Shown: positions 26,740 to 35,867 of the stretch, piece after piece
Layout of the letters: the number at the start of each line of letters is the position of its first letter
How positions within the stretch are numbered: position 1 is the stretch's first letter
Source of the DNA: Pontixanthobacter gangjinensis
GTDB taxonomy: Bacteria > Pseudomonadota > Alphaproteobacteria > Sphingomonadales > Sphingomonadaceae
Length of the DNA stretch: 64,000 nucleotides
Direction of reading: 5' to 3'
Assembly (NCBI RefSeq): GCF_009827545.1
Contig: NZ_WTYS01000001.1
Span: forward strand, 558,001 to 622,000
Notes under the pieces: generated by a model
What the model was told of the DNA's origin: nothing
What the model saw: only the letters and a program-made list of their open reading frames with translations
Databases searched by the model: none
Made by a program: the position numbers and the translations under genes

Positions 26740-27204
26740 ATGGGCGAACATAATCACAATCATGAAGTGCATTCGGGCGAGCGGCTGATTGACGCAGCGC
26801 GCGATTCCTTGCTGTCTGCTGGCGAACAATGGACCAGCATGCGTGCTGATGTTTTTGAGGAACTGGCAAGCCATGAGCGGCCTGCCTCCGCCTATGACAT
26901 CGCCGATAATCTTTCTGCCAAACGGGGTAAGCGCGTCGCGCCCAACAGTGTCTACCGCATTCTGGACCTGTTCGTTGGTAACAATCTCGCGCTGCGGGTG
27001 GAAAGTTCCAACGCTTATCTTGCCAACAGCCATCCGGGCTGCACGCATGATTGCATTTTCCTTGTGTGTGACGAATGCGGCGAGGCAACGCATGTCGACA
27101 GCGATGAAGTGTCCAAGACCGTGCGCGGGATCGCACAGGATGCCGGCTTTGCAACCCGCCGACCGATTATTGAAATAAGAGGTATCTGCGCATCGTGCAA
27201 TTGA
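26740..27204 (+). CDS. zur: Fur-family metal regulator, Zur-like
   Basis: A 154-aa Fur-family repressor. It has a His-rich N-terminus (GEHNHNHEVH). The winged helix carries RADVFEELASHERPASAYDIADNL and RVAPNSVYRILDLFVGNNLALRVE. The dimerisation domain has the Cys pairs CDECGE and CASC for the structural zinc. The HPGCTHDCIFLVCDECGEA pattern is closer to Zur than to Fur or PerR, although the metal cannot be fixed by eye. It overlaps the start of the CHASE2 cyclase gene by ten bases, so the two are co-transcribed. Confidence 0.85.
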   Translation: MGEHNHNHEVHSGERLIDAARDSLLSAGEQWTSMRADVFEELASHERPASAYDIADNLSAKRGKRVAPNSVYRILDLFVGNNLALRVESSNAYLANSHPGCTHDCIFLVCDECGEATHVDSDEVSKTVRGIAQDAGFATRRPIIEIRGICASCN

Positions 27205-29291
27205 GCGCTGCCGAGGGGGGCGATAGCGCAGATCCGCAGCAGGGCGGCGTGGGAAAGCCCTCCTTATTTGCTTTGCCGGGCCGTGATCGGAAGCGGCGCC
27301 GACAGTTTTTCCGGCGACTGGCGATTGCAGCGGGATTATTGCTCGCCAGTCTAGCCCCGCCATTGATCGTCAAGGACTTGCCAGTTACCGGCGGGGTCGA
27401 GCGGCTGGTTTATGATTTCTATCTCTCGTTCCTGGCTGAAGAGGTGGGTAAAGACCAAGATATCGTTATTCTCGAATATGACGATTCGACCGCACGCTCG
27501 ACGCAAAAGACCAGCCCGATTGACCGCGCCTTGGTTGCCAAAGCCATTGTGGCGGCTGATAATGCCGGAGCGACAGCGATAGGTGTTGATTTCTTTTTCG
27601 CGCAGCCCACCGATGACGAGGATGAACTGACCGACGCCTTGCGATCCGTGGAGACAGATGTTTTCATGGTATATGCAGATCCGGAAGCCGATGGCGGCGG
27701 GTTCTGGAGCGCCGAAATCGGGCCGGATTCAGCGGCCTACCAGGACGAATTCTGGGCCAAGTTTTCACAGAATTCGGTCAAAAAGACTTCGCCTATGATA
27801 GGCACCGACAGTTCCAATATCGCCCGTAGCTGGCCTGAAAAGACGGCGTTATCTCAGCCACCCTTGGCAGCGGCAATGGCCGGGATGGACGATGATTCAT
27901 TCAAATTTGATGGCGCAATTACATATACCAGGCTTGACCCGGAGCTGGGCGAGATGGAGGATACGGTCGCGGCGGGGATGTTCCCGACCTATTCGCTTTC
28001 GACCTGGAGCGATCCGGTTTTGAGCGAAATCTTCTCCCAGCAATTGCGGGGCCGCTATGTTCTGATCGGGCTGGACATTTTCAATGCCGACCGGTTTTCT
28101 ACACCAATCAGCCGAATGGCCGGTGAACGAAAAGTGCCTGGCGTGACGGTCCACGCGCATATGCTACGCCAAGCCCTCGATGGTAATTTCCCCGCCGCCT
28201 TGCCTGCTTGGTTGATCCTGATCATAGCCTTGGGCTTTGCCGGTGCGGGTGCATTAAGCGCGCAGCATGACCGGCGTGTGGTGCTATTAAGCGCGCTGAT
28301 TATCATCCAATTGTCTGCTTTGGCTGCAATGCCCTTGTTATTGAACGCTGCTGGCTATGATTTGTTTTCACTGCCGATTACGGGCTGGGCGCTGTCCTGG
28401 CTTATCGCGCTGATCGGCTTTGGCTATCTGGCGCGGATGCGAACTTCGACAGAGCGGGCTTTCGCGCGTGATGCGTTGGGTAAATATCTTCCCGCCACTG
28501 TCGCCAGCGAAATTCTCGACAATCCGGAAAAACTCACCCTTGAAGGGGAGGAACGGCCGCTTTTCATGCTGTTCACCGATCTTGAGGGCTTTACCCGCAT
28601 CAGTCACAGCCAGCCCCCCAGAACCACCGCCCGCATCCTCAATTATTATCTGGATGAAATGAGCGAAATCATTCTGGCCCATGGCGGCACGATCGATAAG
28701 TTCGTGGGCGATGCCATTGTGGCGTTTTGGGGCGCGCCAATCGCCAGCGAAACCGATGCTGCAAACGCGGTAAGCTGTGCCTTGGCTTTGCATGATTGCT
28801 CCGAACGGATCCGCCAGCAATTGAGCGACCAAGGCGAAAGCTTGGGGCGAACGCGGATCGGCCTGCATTATGGGCCCGTTATCGTTGGCAATTTTGGCGG
28901 CCGCCAGCGGATTCAATACACCGCGCTGGGCGATGCCATGAACACCGCCGCGCGATTGGAGGGGGCTAACAAATATCTTAACACCCATATTCTGGTAAGT
29001 GCAGACATCCAGCAACGCGCACCTGACTTCTCCTACCGGCCCATGGGCCAAATTGTGATGGCGGGGGTGGATACACCCATTAGGGTGTTTGAGCCAGTTT
29101 CTGGCGAAGCTGCCAATTTTGCAGAGCAAGTCGGGCATGCTATGCTCCTCCTAGAATCAGGAGATCCCGAGGGCGCTGTAAAATTGCGCGCCTTGTCGGA
29201 AGATCATCCTGACGATAAGGGTATCGCAAGTCTGGTTTCGCGGATTGACGCGATCGCCGGAGGGGGTGCTTATGTTCTTGGTTCAAAATAG
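27195..29291 (+). CDS. CHASE2-domain adenylate/guanylate cyclase
   Basis: A 698-aa membrane receptor cyclase. A basic N-terminus and first membrane helix (LAIAAGLLLASLAPPLIV, about 40-58) lead to an extracytoplasmic CHASE2 domain (about 65-335). Three membrane helices follow (LPAWLILIIALGFAGAGAL, VVLLSALIIIQLSALAAMPL and ITGWALSWLIALIGFGYL). A class III cyclase domain ends the protein, with MLFTDLEGFTRIS, TIDKFVGDAIVAFWGAP and TALGDAMNTAARLEG supplying metal Asp residues and the transition-state Asn/Arg. The start is GTG 27195 inside the end of zur. The product is probably cAMP in response to an unknown envelope signal. Its last 20 bases overlap the next exported-protein gene. Confidence 0.9.
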   Translation: MQLSAAEGGDSADPQQGGVGKPSLFALPGRDRKRRRQFFRRLAIAAGLLLASLAPPLIVKDLPVTGGVERLVYDFYLSFLAEEVGKDQDIVILEYDDSTARSTQKTSPIDRALVAKAIVAADNAGATAIGVDFFFAQPTDDEDELTDALRSVETDVFMVYADPEADGGGFWSAEIGPDSAAYQDEFWAKFSQNSVKKTSPMIGTDSSNIARSWPEKTALSQPPLAAAMAGMDDDSFKFDGAITYTRLDPELGEMEDTVAAGMFPTYSLSTWSDPVLSEIFSQQLRGRYVLIGLDIFNADRFSTPISRMAGERKVPGVTVHAHMLRQALDGNFPAALPAWLILIIALGFAGAGALSAQHDRRVVLLSALIIIQLSALAAMPLLLNAAGYDLFSLPITGWALSWLIALIGFGYLARMRTSTERAFARDALGKYLPATVASEILDNPEKLTLEGEERPLFMLFTDLEGFTRISHSQPPRTTARILNYYLDEMSEIILAHGGTIDKFVGDAIVAFWGAPIASETDAANAVSCALALHDCSERIRQQLSDQGESLGRTRIGLHYGPVIVGNFGGRQRIQYTALGDAMNTAARLEGANKYLNTHILVSADIQQRAPDFSYRPMGQIVMAGVDTPIRVFEPVSGEAANFAEQVGHAMLLLESGDPEGAVKLRALSEDHPDDKGIASLVSRIDAIAGGGAYVLGSK

Positions 29292-29817
29292 GCCTGTCTT
29301 GAACGCCGCGAAAGTTGCAATTGCAACGCTGCTATTCGCTGTGCCGAATGCAGCCTTGGCCAAGTCCAAAGTTGAAATTTTAACACCAATCACCGCATTG
29401 AAATCGGATAATCTACTCCAATCGGGCGCACTTTCCGCCGCTAGCCTTGCCGCGCCATCGAAGAACGCGGGCAAAGGGTTGGGCCAGGGCGGCGTAATTT
29501 CAGCGGGGCAGGCCAAGAATGGCAAAAGCAGCGGCGGGTCAAGTAAGGCCGCAAAACAATTGGGCGGCGGTAAAACCTCCAGCAAGAACGATGAGAACAC
29601 GATGGTATCCGTAAGCGGATCAGGGCTTCCTTTTAAGCTCTATCCTTTAGGCCAAAAAGTTCGGTTGAACGCCAAACTTTGCTTTCCGAAGGGCGATGGT
29701 TCTGTGACTTTCCAGCTCATGAAGGGTGGGCGAATCACATTTGGCAGTGGGTGTAATAAGCCGATTTCCGAAACGCCAGCCAGCGGTAAGAAAGCACCCG
29801 GAGCGTGGGCTTCGTAA
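29272..29817 (+). CDS. Exported protein with an LYP-x-G/GCNK two-cysteine domain (paralog A)
   Basis: A 181-aa protein starting at ATG 29272 behind a strong GGAGGGGG, inside the end of the cyclase gene. A signal peptide (VAIATLLFAVPNAALA) precedes a Gly/Ser/Lys-rich low-complexity linker (about 60-115). The C-terminal domain of about 65 residues contains LYPLGQKVRLNAKLCFP, then TFQLMKGGRITFGSGCNK and a final Trp. The same residues (LYP-x-G, C-x-P, TFQ, GG, T-x-G-x-GCNK, W) recur in the next gene, so the two are paralogs. The two Cys residues may form a disulfide. I know no family name. Confidence 0.75.
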   Translation: MFLVQNRPVLNAAKVAIATLLFAVPNAALAKSKVEILTPITALKSDNLLQSGALSAASLAAPSKNAGKGLGQGGVISAGQAKNGKSSGGSSKAAKQLGGGKTSSKNDENTMVSVSGSGLPFKLYPLGQKVRLNAKLCFPKGDGSVTFQLMKGGRITFGSGCNKPISETPASGKKAPGAWAS

Positions 29818-29948
29818 TCTTGTCCGACATTTGCGAATGGTTCGAAAGTAATGTTTAGGCTGGCCAGCATCGGGCGAGCGACTTGGCGAGGTGGGTTCGG
29901 TATTTGAGCAGCAGTCTAACGCCCGCCTGTTCCCGTGGAGGAAACCAG

Positions 29949-30428
29949 ATGAATAGCCCTAGAATGAAAGCGGTAAGGCTTGGTCAAAGATTCGGCGTAG
30001 TATGCTTGGCTATGGCATTATTGGGCGGCTGTGTGTCGACCGCGAATCCGCCGGCGACGTCCGAAATGCCGGTAGCGGCTGAAATGTCAGTGCCACCTCC
30101 GCCTCCGCCGCCGCCGCCGCCTCCTCCTCCTCCTCCTCCTCCTCCTCCTCCAATGCCGCCGCCACCGCGTGCTGCTGCGTCCGTTCGCCCTCCGCCACCG
30201 CAGATGGTTGTCCTGCGCGGTTCTGCGAATGCGATTGCGCTTTATCCCAAGGGCCGGATCGTTGCAGTCAGCGGCAGGATTTGCTTGCCGAGCTATGTCA
30301 GATTTCTCACTTTTCAGCGGTTAAGTGGCGGCCTGGTCACCTATGGCGGTGGCGGCTGCAATAAGCGCGTCGAGGAGCCAGCGAACGCGTCCAGTGTTTC
30401 CGATACGGGGGTGTGGTCTGGTCCATAA
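29949..30428 (+). CDS. Lipoprotein with polyproline linker and GCNK domain (paralog B)
   Basis: A 159-aa protein starting at ATG 29949 with GGAGG seven bases upstream. The signal peptide ends in the lipobox LLGGC, so it should be a lipoprotein. A run of 20 prolines then leads through a second Pro-rich patch to a C-terminal domain. That domain has IALYPKGRIVAVSGRICLP, then LTFQRLSGGLVTYGGGGCNK and VWSGP, homologous to the C-terminus of the preceding gene. The polyproline rod plausibly spans part of the periplasm. The gene lies 131 bases after paralog A and may be on the same transcript as the cyclase. Confidence 0.75.
   Translation: MNSPRMKAVRLGQRFGVVCLAMALLGGCVSTANPPATSEMPVAAEMSVPPPPPPPPPPPPPPPPPPPPMPPPPRAAASVRPPPPQMVVLRGSANAIALYPKGRIVAVSGRICLPSYVRFLTFQRLSGGLVTYGGGGCNKRVEEPANASSVSDTGVWSGP
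30093..30152 (+). repeat. CCN microsatellite encoding 20 prolines
   Basis: Sixty bases of proline codons, of which 30120-30149 are ten perfect CCT triplets. The rest are mostly CCG. A triplet repeat can change length by slippage without changing frame, so the length of the proline rod may vary among strains. The reverse strand reads as polyglutamate, which is a shadow. Confidence 0.9.
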
Positions 30429-30527
30429 TGCAGGCTTTCAGGCGCAGTAATAGGCCGTGCATTTGCGACCCGTGCTTGGCAACAGACTGAATCGACAAGC
30501 TTGCCCGGCGAGGCTAGAGTAAGCGCC

Positions 30528-32450
30528 ATGTCTCAAACACCCGAAACTCCACTTCTCGATACGGTCGATACCCCGACCGATCTGCGCAAGCTCGACCAGA
30601 GCCAACTGCGGCAATTATCCAATGAATTGCGCGATGAAATGATCTCTGCTGTCGGTTCGACCGGCGGGCATCTGGGGTCGGGTCTGGGTGTGGTCGAGTT
30701 GACTGTCGCAATCCATTATGTGTTCAATACGCCTGAGGATCGGTTGATTTGGGACGTCGGCCATCAGGCCTATCCGCACAAGATCCTGACTGGACGGCGC
30801 GACCGGATTCGGACTCTACGACAGGGCGGGGGACTATCGGGTTTCACCAAGCGCAGCGAAAGCGAATATGATCCATTCGGCGCGGCTCACAGTTCAACAT
30901 CGATTTCCGCCGGTATCGGCTTCGCGGTTGCTAACAAGCTGAAAGGTCAGCCTGGCCGCGGCATCGCGGTAATCGGTGACGGCGCGATGAGCGCAGGCAT
31001 GGCCTATGAAGCGATGAACAATGCAGAGCAGGCGGGAAATCGGCTGGTCGTGATTCTAAACGACAACGACATGTCGATTGCTCCGCCGGTTGGTGGTTTG
31101 TCCGCCTATCTGGCGCGAATGGTGTCGAGCAGTGAATATCTTGGTATCCGCAGCCTCGCCTCGAAGCTTGCCCGTAAACTGTCGCGGCGCGTCCATTCGG
31201 GGCTTGAAAAGGCTGAAGAATACACGCGCGGCATGGTTACCGGCGGAACCCTGTTTGAAGAACTCGGCTTCTATTACGTAGGCCCGATTGATGGCCACAA
31301 TCTTGATCATTTGATACCGGTGCTCGAAAATGTCCGCGATGCCGAAGAAGGTCCAGTGCTTATTCACGTCGTGACCAAAAAGGGCAAAGGCTACGCGCCG
31401 GCCGAAGACAGCGCTGATAAATATCACGGTGTGGCCAAATTTGATGTGATCACCGGTGAACAGAAGAAAAGCGCAGGCGGCCCGCCAAATTATCAGAATG
31501 TATTTGGAGAGACTCTGGCGAAGCTGGCCCAAACCGACGACCGGATTTGCGCGATTACCGCAGCAATGCCCAGCGGAACTGGGGTCGATAAATTCTCCCA
31601 GGCGCATCCCGAACGAAGCTTTGATGTCGGCATTGCCGAACAGCACGGGGTAACCTTCGCTGCCGGCCTAGCGGCACAGGGCATGCGGCCCTTTGCGGCA
31701 ATTTATTCGACATTCCTCCAGCGCGCTTATGATCAAGTTGTTCATGATGTGGCGATTCAAAACCTTCCGGTACGCTTCGCGATCGACCGGGCGGGCTTGG
31801 TCGGTGCGGATGGTGCAACGCATGCCGGATCATTTGATGTGACCTATCTCGCCACCCTGCCAAACTTTGTGGTGATGGCGGCTGCTGACGAGGCAGAGCT
31901 TGCCCATATGACTTACACCGCCGCGGAATATGATGATGGGCCGATTGCATTTCGTTATCCGCGCGGCGCGGGCACAGGCGTGGCCATACCAGATAAGCTG
32001 GAGAAGCTGGAGATCGGTAAGGGCCGGATCGTACGTGATGGGACGAAGGTCGCACTCCTGTCGCTCGGGACCCGTCTGGCGGAAAGTCTAAAAGCGGCTG
32101 ACGAATTGGAAGCTAAGGGCCTCTCGACAACCGTGGCTGACCTACGCTTTGCCAAACCGCTCGACACTGAAATGATTGAGAGACTGATGCGCACGCATGA
32201 AGTGATCATTACGGTCGAGGAAGCCGCAATCGGCGGACTGGGCGCGCATGTGCTGACCTTTGCCAGCGACAATGGCCTGACCGATGCGGGCCTGAAAATC
32301 CGTACCTTGCGTTTGCCTGACATCTTCCAGGATCATGATGCGCCAGAAAAACAATATGATGAAGCGGGTCTAAACGCTCCGCAAATTGTTGAGACTGTGC
32401 TTAAGGCTCTGCGGCACAACAGCGCGGGTATCGAAGAAGCGCGGGCCTAG
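30528..32450 (+). CDS. dxs: 1-deoxy-D-xylulose-5-phosphate synthase
   Basis: A 640-aa thiamine-diphosphate enzyme that condenses pyruvate and glyceraldehyde 3-phosphate, the first step of the MEP isoprenoid pathway. [40 protein letters not shown] and the ThDP site [17 protein letters not shown] are in the N-terminal half. The transketolase-like second half has [18 protein letters not shown] (catalytic Glu), [15 protein letters not shown] and RYPRG. The frame is open from 30501 and ATG 30528 ([10 protein letters not shown]) is the natural start. It supplies precursors for carotenoids, quinones and hopanoids. Confidence 0.97.
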   Translation: MSQTPETPLLDTVDTPTDLRKLDQSQLRQLSNELRDEMISAVGSTGGHLGSGLGVVELTVAIHYVFNTPEDRLIWDVGHQAYPHKILTGRRDRIRTLRQGGGLSGFTKRSESEYDPFGAAHSSTSISAGIGFAVANKLKGQPGRGIAVIGDGAMSAGMAYEAMNNAEQAGNRLVVILNDNDMSIAPPVGGLSAYLARMVSSSEYLGIRSLASKLARKLSRRVHSGLEKAEEYTRGMVTGGTLFEELGFYYVGPIDGHNLDHLIPVLENVRDAEEGPVLIHVVTKKGKGYAPAEDSADKYHGVAKFDVITGEQKKSAGGPPNYQNVFGETLAKLAQTDDRICAITAAMPSGTGVDKFSQAHPERSFDVGIAEQHGVTFAAGLAAQGMRPFAAIYSTFLQRAYDQVVHDVAIQNLPVRFAIDRAGLVGADGATHAGSFDVTYLATLPNFVVMAAADEAELAHMTYTAAEYDDGPIAFRYPRGAGTGVAIPDKLEKLEIGKGRIVRDGTKVALLSLGTRLAESLKAADELEAKGLSTTVADLRFAKPLDTEMIERLMRTHEVIITVEEAAIGGLGAHVLTFASDNGLTDAGLKIRTLRLPDIFQDHDAPEKQYDEAGLNAPQIVETVLKALRHNSAGIEEARA

Positions 32451-32611
32451 TGGAAATTCGCCCTCAAGCTGCCAGTTAGTTTGTGGGATTTTGTATTTGG
32501 GGTTGGGCACTCCGATTGCGATTCGCGCGGGATAATAGCGGGAACGCCGTTCGGTGCTTCCAGCCACGGATGTGGCGGGTGTCACAGGAGGCAGTACAAA
32601 CTTCCGCTTGC

Positions 32612-33118
32612 TTATCGTTCCGCAATTCCCAGCAATTCAATCGTGAACAGCAAGGTCGCACCGCCCGGGATTCTCGCGCTGCCAACGGGGCCATAGGCCA
32701 CACTCGCTGGAGCAGCTATTTCGATTGTATCGCCGATTGCCATTTGCGGGATTGCCATTTGCCAAGCCGGAATTAAGCGGCCGAGCGGGAATGTAGCAGG
32801 CGTGCCGCGATCAAAGGAGCTGTCGAACTTTGTCCCATCGACGAAGGTGCCCGCATAATGTACTGTTACCGTATCAGCGACCGACGGTTTCGGTCCGGCG
32901 CCATTGCCTTTCACGCGTCGCCACAGCAGCCCGCCATCGATATAACGCCAACCATCGGTATAGCTGCGTTCCGCCAGCGCAGCCTGCTGTGCGTTATGCC
33001 ACGCGGCATCCTGTGAATAATCGGGCGCGGCATTCTTGGTTTCTGCCAGGGCAGCCGCAGGAGAGGGAAGGCCGCATACCGCAAGGGCGCTCACGCCTAT
33101 CGCTAACAAAGCTCGCAT
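32612..33118 (-). CDS. Periplasmic FKBP-type peptidyl-prolyl isomerase
   Basis: A 168-aa protein with a signal peptide (LLAIGVSALAVCGLPSPAAA) and a C-terminal FKBP domain. The domain carries VTVHYAGTFVDGTKFDSSFDRGTPATFPLG, VIPAW-like LIPAWQMAIPQMAIGDTIEI and AYGPVGSARIPGGATLLFTIELL, the conserved active-site aromatic residues. It should catalyse prolyl cis-trans isomerisation in the periplasm. The gene is convergent with dxs, with 161 bases between them in which no clear terminator hairpin was found. Downstream of the amidohydrolase pair it is on the same strand, 26 bases away, so it may be the last gene of that operon. Confidence 0.92.
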   Translation of the reverse strand: MRALLAIGVSALAVCGLPSPAAALAETKNAAPDYSQDAAWHNAQQAALAERSYTDGWRYIDGGLLWRRVKGNGAGPKPSVADTVTVHYAGTFVDGTKFDSSFDRGTPATFPLGRLIPAWQMAIPQMAIGDTIEIAAPASVAYGPVGSARIPGGATLLFTIELLGIAER

Positions 33119-33144
33119 ATCATTCAGTCCGATCGAGGAGCAAT

Positions 33145-34434
33145 TTACCAGTCATAGGCCTTGGGCAGGTCGCTCTCATTTAGGTCCCGATATCTGTCAC
33201 GCAGGCGGGTCTGGTGGTTGTCCAATGGTTGTTCAACACCGTCAATATAGACCGTCACTGGCTCGGACGACAATTCTAGTGGATCGCCATCCCAGATCAC
33301 TACATCGCCGAACGCACCAGCTGTAAGAACGCCCGCCTTGCCGCCCATCCCGCTGATTTCCGCAGGAACCGAGGTAATCGCAGCAAAGGCTTGCCCCCAG
33401 CTTAGGCCACTCGCCCGGGGTACCTTTTGCAAGGCCACCAGATTGCCTGCGTATTGGGTCAGATTGCGCGGCTGGTTGAACGTATCTATTCCGCCAATTG
33501 CCACTTTCACTCCAGCTGCAAACATCCGGCCTACATTGCTTTGCGTTGCCGCTAGCTGTTCGAAGCTGGAAGGTAGATCGTCGAGTGGATCGGCAATTAC
33601 CGGTACGCCAGAGGCGGCGATTTCATCCGCCACCAGCCAGCCTTCGCTGACGCTAAGGAGTACCATATCGAGCTTGGGAAATTCACGCTTTAATCCAAGC
33701 GCGCCGCGAATATCCTGCGCACGTTCGACATGTACATAAAGCTTCTGCTTGCCCGAAGTAACAGCCACCAGTGCCTCTGCATCGGCGCGGGTGAGTATCG
33801 CTTCCCCACCTTCCCAAGTGCCAGCAGCAAAGGCCGCTGCCTCGCGCAGCGCATTGCGCAATTCGGCCTGACTGGCCACTCGGCTTCCGCCTGCAAGCCG
33901 CGCCCCGGCTTCGCCCAGAGCGACCAATTGGAATGACTTTGCGACGGTGATTGGCTGGCCGTCTGCGCCCAGATCAATCGTCGCGCCTTGACCGGCAAAT
34001 ATAGACCTGCCCGGGGATCCTGTTACCGTCGCCCGCGTGACACCGCCAGCGCGGCTAACCGCGATATGTTGCGATGACGGATTGATTGCTGTGCTGATAT
34101 CGAGCGCGGCATTGTAAGGCGAACCGTTAGCGCTACTATCATTGCTTTCGCTAACTCCGCCAACGTCCGCGAGGCCGATATCGGTTGCCGCAGCGAAAAT
34201 GCCGGGTGTTACCCACTTGCCAGCAACGTCATAAACGGTGGTTGTTTCGAATGCTCGCTCCGGACCGACATAGGCAATCTTGCCGTCTTTAACCTCGACC
34301 ATTCCGCCTTCGATAGGGTCGCTGCCATCGCCCGTGGCGACAGTTCCGTTCACTATGACGAAGTTTTGAGCGGAGGCAGAGGCTGCGAATGCGAGGGCCG
34401 ATGCGGCGGCCGCGAAAATCAAGGTGCGCTTCAT
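33145..34434 (-). CDS. Exported amidohydrolase-like protein lacking the metal-binding HxH
   Basis: A 429-aa periplasmic protein with a signal peptide (LIFAAAASALAFAASASA). It has the composite-domain start of the amidohydrolase superfamily (FVIVNGTVATGDGSDPIEGG, DGKIAYVGPE) and its C-terminal end (AGVLTAGAFGDVVIWDGDPLE). After GKWVTPGIF, where active members have D-x-H-x-H, this protein has AAATDIG. The later His position in IADPLDD is also lost, while LYVHVERAQD keeps one His. It therefore looks catalytically dead. Its start overlaps the stop of the intact amidohydrolase upstream by four bases, so it may be a structural subunit of a heteromeric enzyme. Confidence 0.82.
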   Translation of the reverse strand: MKRTLIFAAAASALAFAASASAQNFVIVNGTVATGDGSDPIEGGMVEVKDGKIAYVGPERAFETTTVYDVAGKWVTPGIFAAATDIGLADVGGVSESNDSSANGSPYNAALDISTAINPSSQHIAVSRAGGVTRATVTGSPGRSIFAGQGATIDLGADGQPITVAKSFQLVALGEAGARLAGGSRVASQAELRNALREAAAFAAGTWEGGEAILTRADAEALVAVTSGKQKLYVHVERAQDIRGALGLKREFPKLDMVLLSVSEGWLVADEIAASGVPVIADPLDDLPSSFEQLAATQSNVGRMFAAGVKVAIGGIDTFNQPRNLTQYAGNLVALQKVPRASGLSWGQAFAAITSVPAEISGMGGKAGVLTAGAFGDVVIWDGDPLELSSEPVTVYIDGVEQPLDNHQTRLRDRYRDLNESDLPKAYDW

Positions 34435-35810
34435 TTCACATCTCCTTCACCGGGCTGACCAAGCTCGAAATCGCTAACGGGCCTACGCTTCGGGTCGCCC
34501 GAATCGAACAGCAGTGCGCCATCAACCCAGACCTTCTCGGGCCGCGAATATACGCTCAGCGGGTCGCCGTTCCATAGCACGACATCGGCCATCTTTCCGG
34601 CGGTCAGGCTGCCGGTCATTGCGTCGATGCCCATCGCCTTTGCGGCGTTCAGCGTCAGCCATGAAATAACTTCGGCATCGGGAATGTTGATTCCCATCCG
34701 CGCACCGGCGGCCTGGGCCTTGGCGGCTTCCTGATTGAGACGCTGGATGCCGTTATCATCGTCGGAATGAATGACAACGCAGGCGCCCGCCTTTTGAAGC
34801 AGCGCTGCGTTTTCAGGAATGCCGTCATAGCTTTCCATTTTAAAGCCATACCAATCGGCCCAGATTGCCGAGCAGACTTCGTTTTCCTTGAGCAGATCAC
34901 CGATTTTGTAGCTTTCGACTGCGTGGTGGAAAGCGCTCACTTTGTAACCAAATTCCTTGGCCATATCCATCACCAGCGCCATCTCGTCAGCGCGGTAGCA
35001 ATGGTTGTGGATCAGGATATCGCCATCGAGAACACCAGCGAGCGTTTCCTTGGCCAGATCGCGCTTCTTGCGGTCGCCATCAGCATAGACTTTGGCATCG
35101 AGCCAGGTTTGGCGGTTTACCGCGAAATTGCCCATCCGCGTGGAGGGCATCCGGCCGCGGCCTCCATAGACCCGCTTGGGGTTTTCACCGCAGGCCATTT
35201 TCATGCCGTAAGGTGCGCCAGGAAATTTCATGCCCTGGACAGTGCGGCTTGGCACATTCTTTAGCGTTGCCGTGCGTCCGCCCATCAAATTGGCAGACCC
35301 AGGCAGAATTTGCAGCGAAGTTATACCGCCATTGGCCATCGCCCGGCTGAAGCCGGGATCCTGCGGCCAGACCGAATGTTCGGCCCAAACCTCGGGGGTG
35401 GTCGGACTGGTCGCTTCGTTGCCATCGGAATGCGCCTGAACCGAGGGGCTTGGGTAATTGCCAAGGTGGCTGTGGATGTCGATGATGCCTGGAGTGACGA
35501 ATTTTCCAGTTCCGTCGATCCGGCTGTAGCCTTCGGGTATTGCCAGATTGGCATCGCCGATTTCGGTAATCTTGCCATCTGAAAACAGCACCACACCGCC
35601 ATCGATCTGCCCGCCTGCACCATCATAGATAGTCGCGCCGATCAGTGCAGTGGGCGCCCCGGGATAGGCTGAGTAAGTCGATGGATACGGTGCATCTGCC
35701 TTCGCCGCCGAGGCATCAGAAGCACTGGCGGGTTTGCCATCGCTAGTGGCGGAACAAGCAGCGAGCGCCACCGCGCCCCCCAAAATGGCAAAGGCACGGT
35801 AGCGCATCAC
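34431..35810 (-). CDS. Amidohydrolase lipoprotein with intact metal site
   Basis: A 459-aa amidohydrolase-superfamily enzyme. The N-terminus is a lipoprotein signal (AILGGAVALAACS). The active site is complete: PGIIDIHSHLGNYPS holds HxH, LIHNHCYRADEM and VSAFHHAVESYK the next His residues, and IHSDDDNGIQRL the Asp. The end shows GIDAMTGSLTAGKMADVVLWNGDPL, typical of imidazolonepropionase- and prolidase-like amidohydrolases, which often act on cyclic dipeptides or Xaa-Pro. It is the upstream member of a coupled pair. A peptide transporter gene lies just upstream on the same strand, which supports a role in peptide or amino-acid amide use. Confidence 0.88.
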   Translation of the reverse strand: MMRYRAFAILGGAVALAACSATSDGKPASASDASAAKADAPYPSTYSAYPGAPTALIGATIYDGAGGQIDGGVVLFSDGKITEIGDANLAIPEGYSRIDGTGKFVTPGIIDIHSHLGNYPSPSVQAHSDGNEATSPTTPEVWAEHSVWPQDPGFSRAMANGGITSLQILPGSANLMGGRTATLKNVPSRTVQGMKFPGAPYGMKMACGENPKRVYGGRGRMPSTRMGNFAVNRQTWLDAKVYADGDRKKRDLAKETLAGVLDGDILIHNHCYRADEMALVMDMAKEFGYKVSAFHHAVESYKIGDLLKENEVCSAIWADWYGFKMESYDGIPENAALLQKAGACVVIHSDDDNGIQRLNQEAAKAQAAGARMGINIPDAEVISWLTLNAAKAMGIDAMTGSLTAGKMADVVLWNGDPLSVYSRPEKVWVDGALLFDSGDPKRRPVSDFELGQPGEGDVK

Positions 35811-35824
35811 TTAGTCTCCAATTC

Positions 35825-35852
35825 AATCGGGCTTGATGGATCAAGCCCGATT
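35825..35852 (-). terminator. Perfect 12-bp hairpin between the POT gene and the amidohydrolase pair
   Basis: AATCGGGCTTGA (35825-35836), loop TGGA and TCAAGCCCGATT (35841-35852) form a perfect inverted repeat. It lies 15 bases beyond the POT transporter stop in the direction of that transcript. There is no long T-run behind it, so it may be a weak terminator, an attenuator or a 3'-end stabiliser that lowers expression of the downstream amidohydrolases. Confidence 0.6.
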
Positions 35853-35867
35853 AATACATTCATCCGA

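Noticed and set aside
30010-30198. Minus-strand polyglutamate frame opposite the polyproline lipoprotein
   Set aside because: Shadow of the CCN repeat. The plus-strand frame has a signal peptide, ribosome site and a homologous domain.
35832-35845. TTGAT..ATCAA as an FNR box
   Set aside because: The two halves are separated by two bases instead of four, and they form part of a perfect hairpin after the POT gene.
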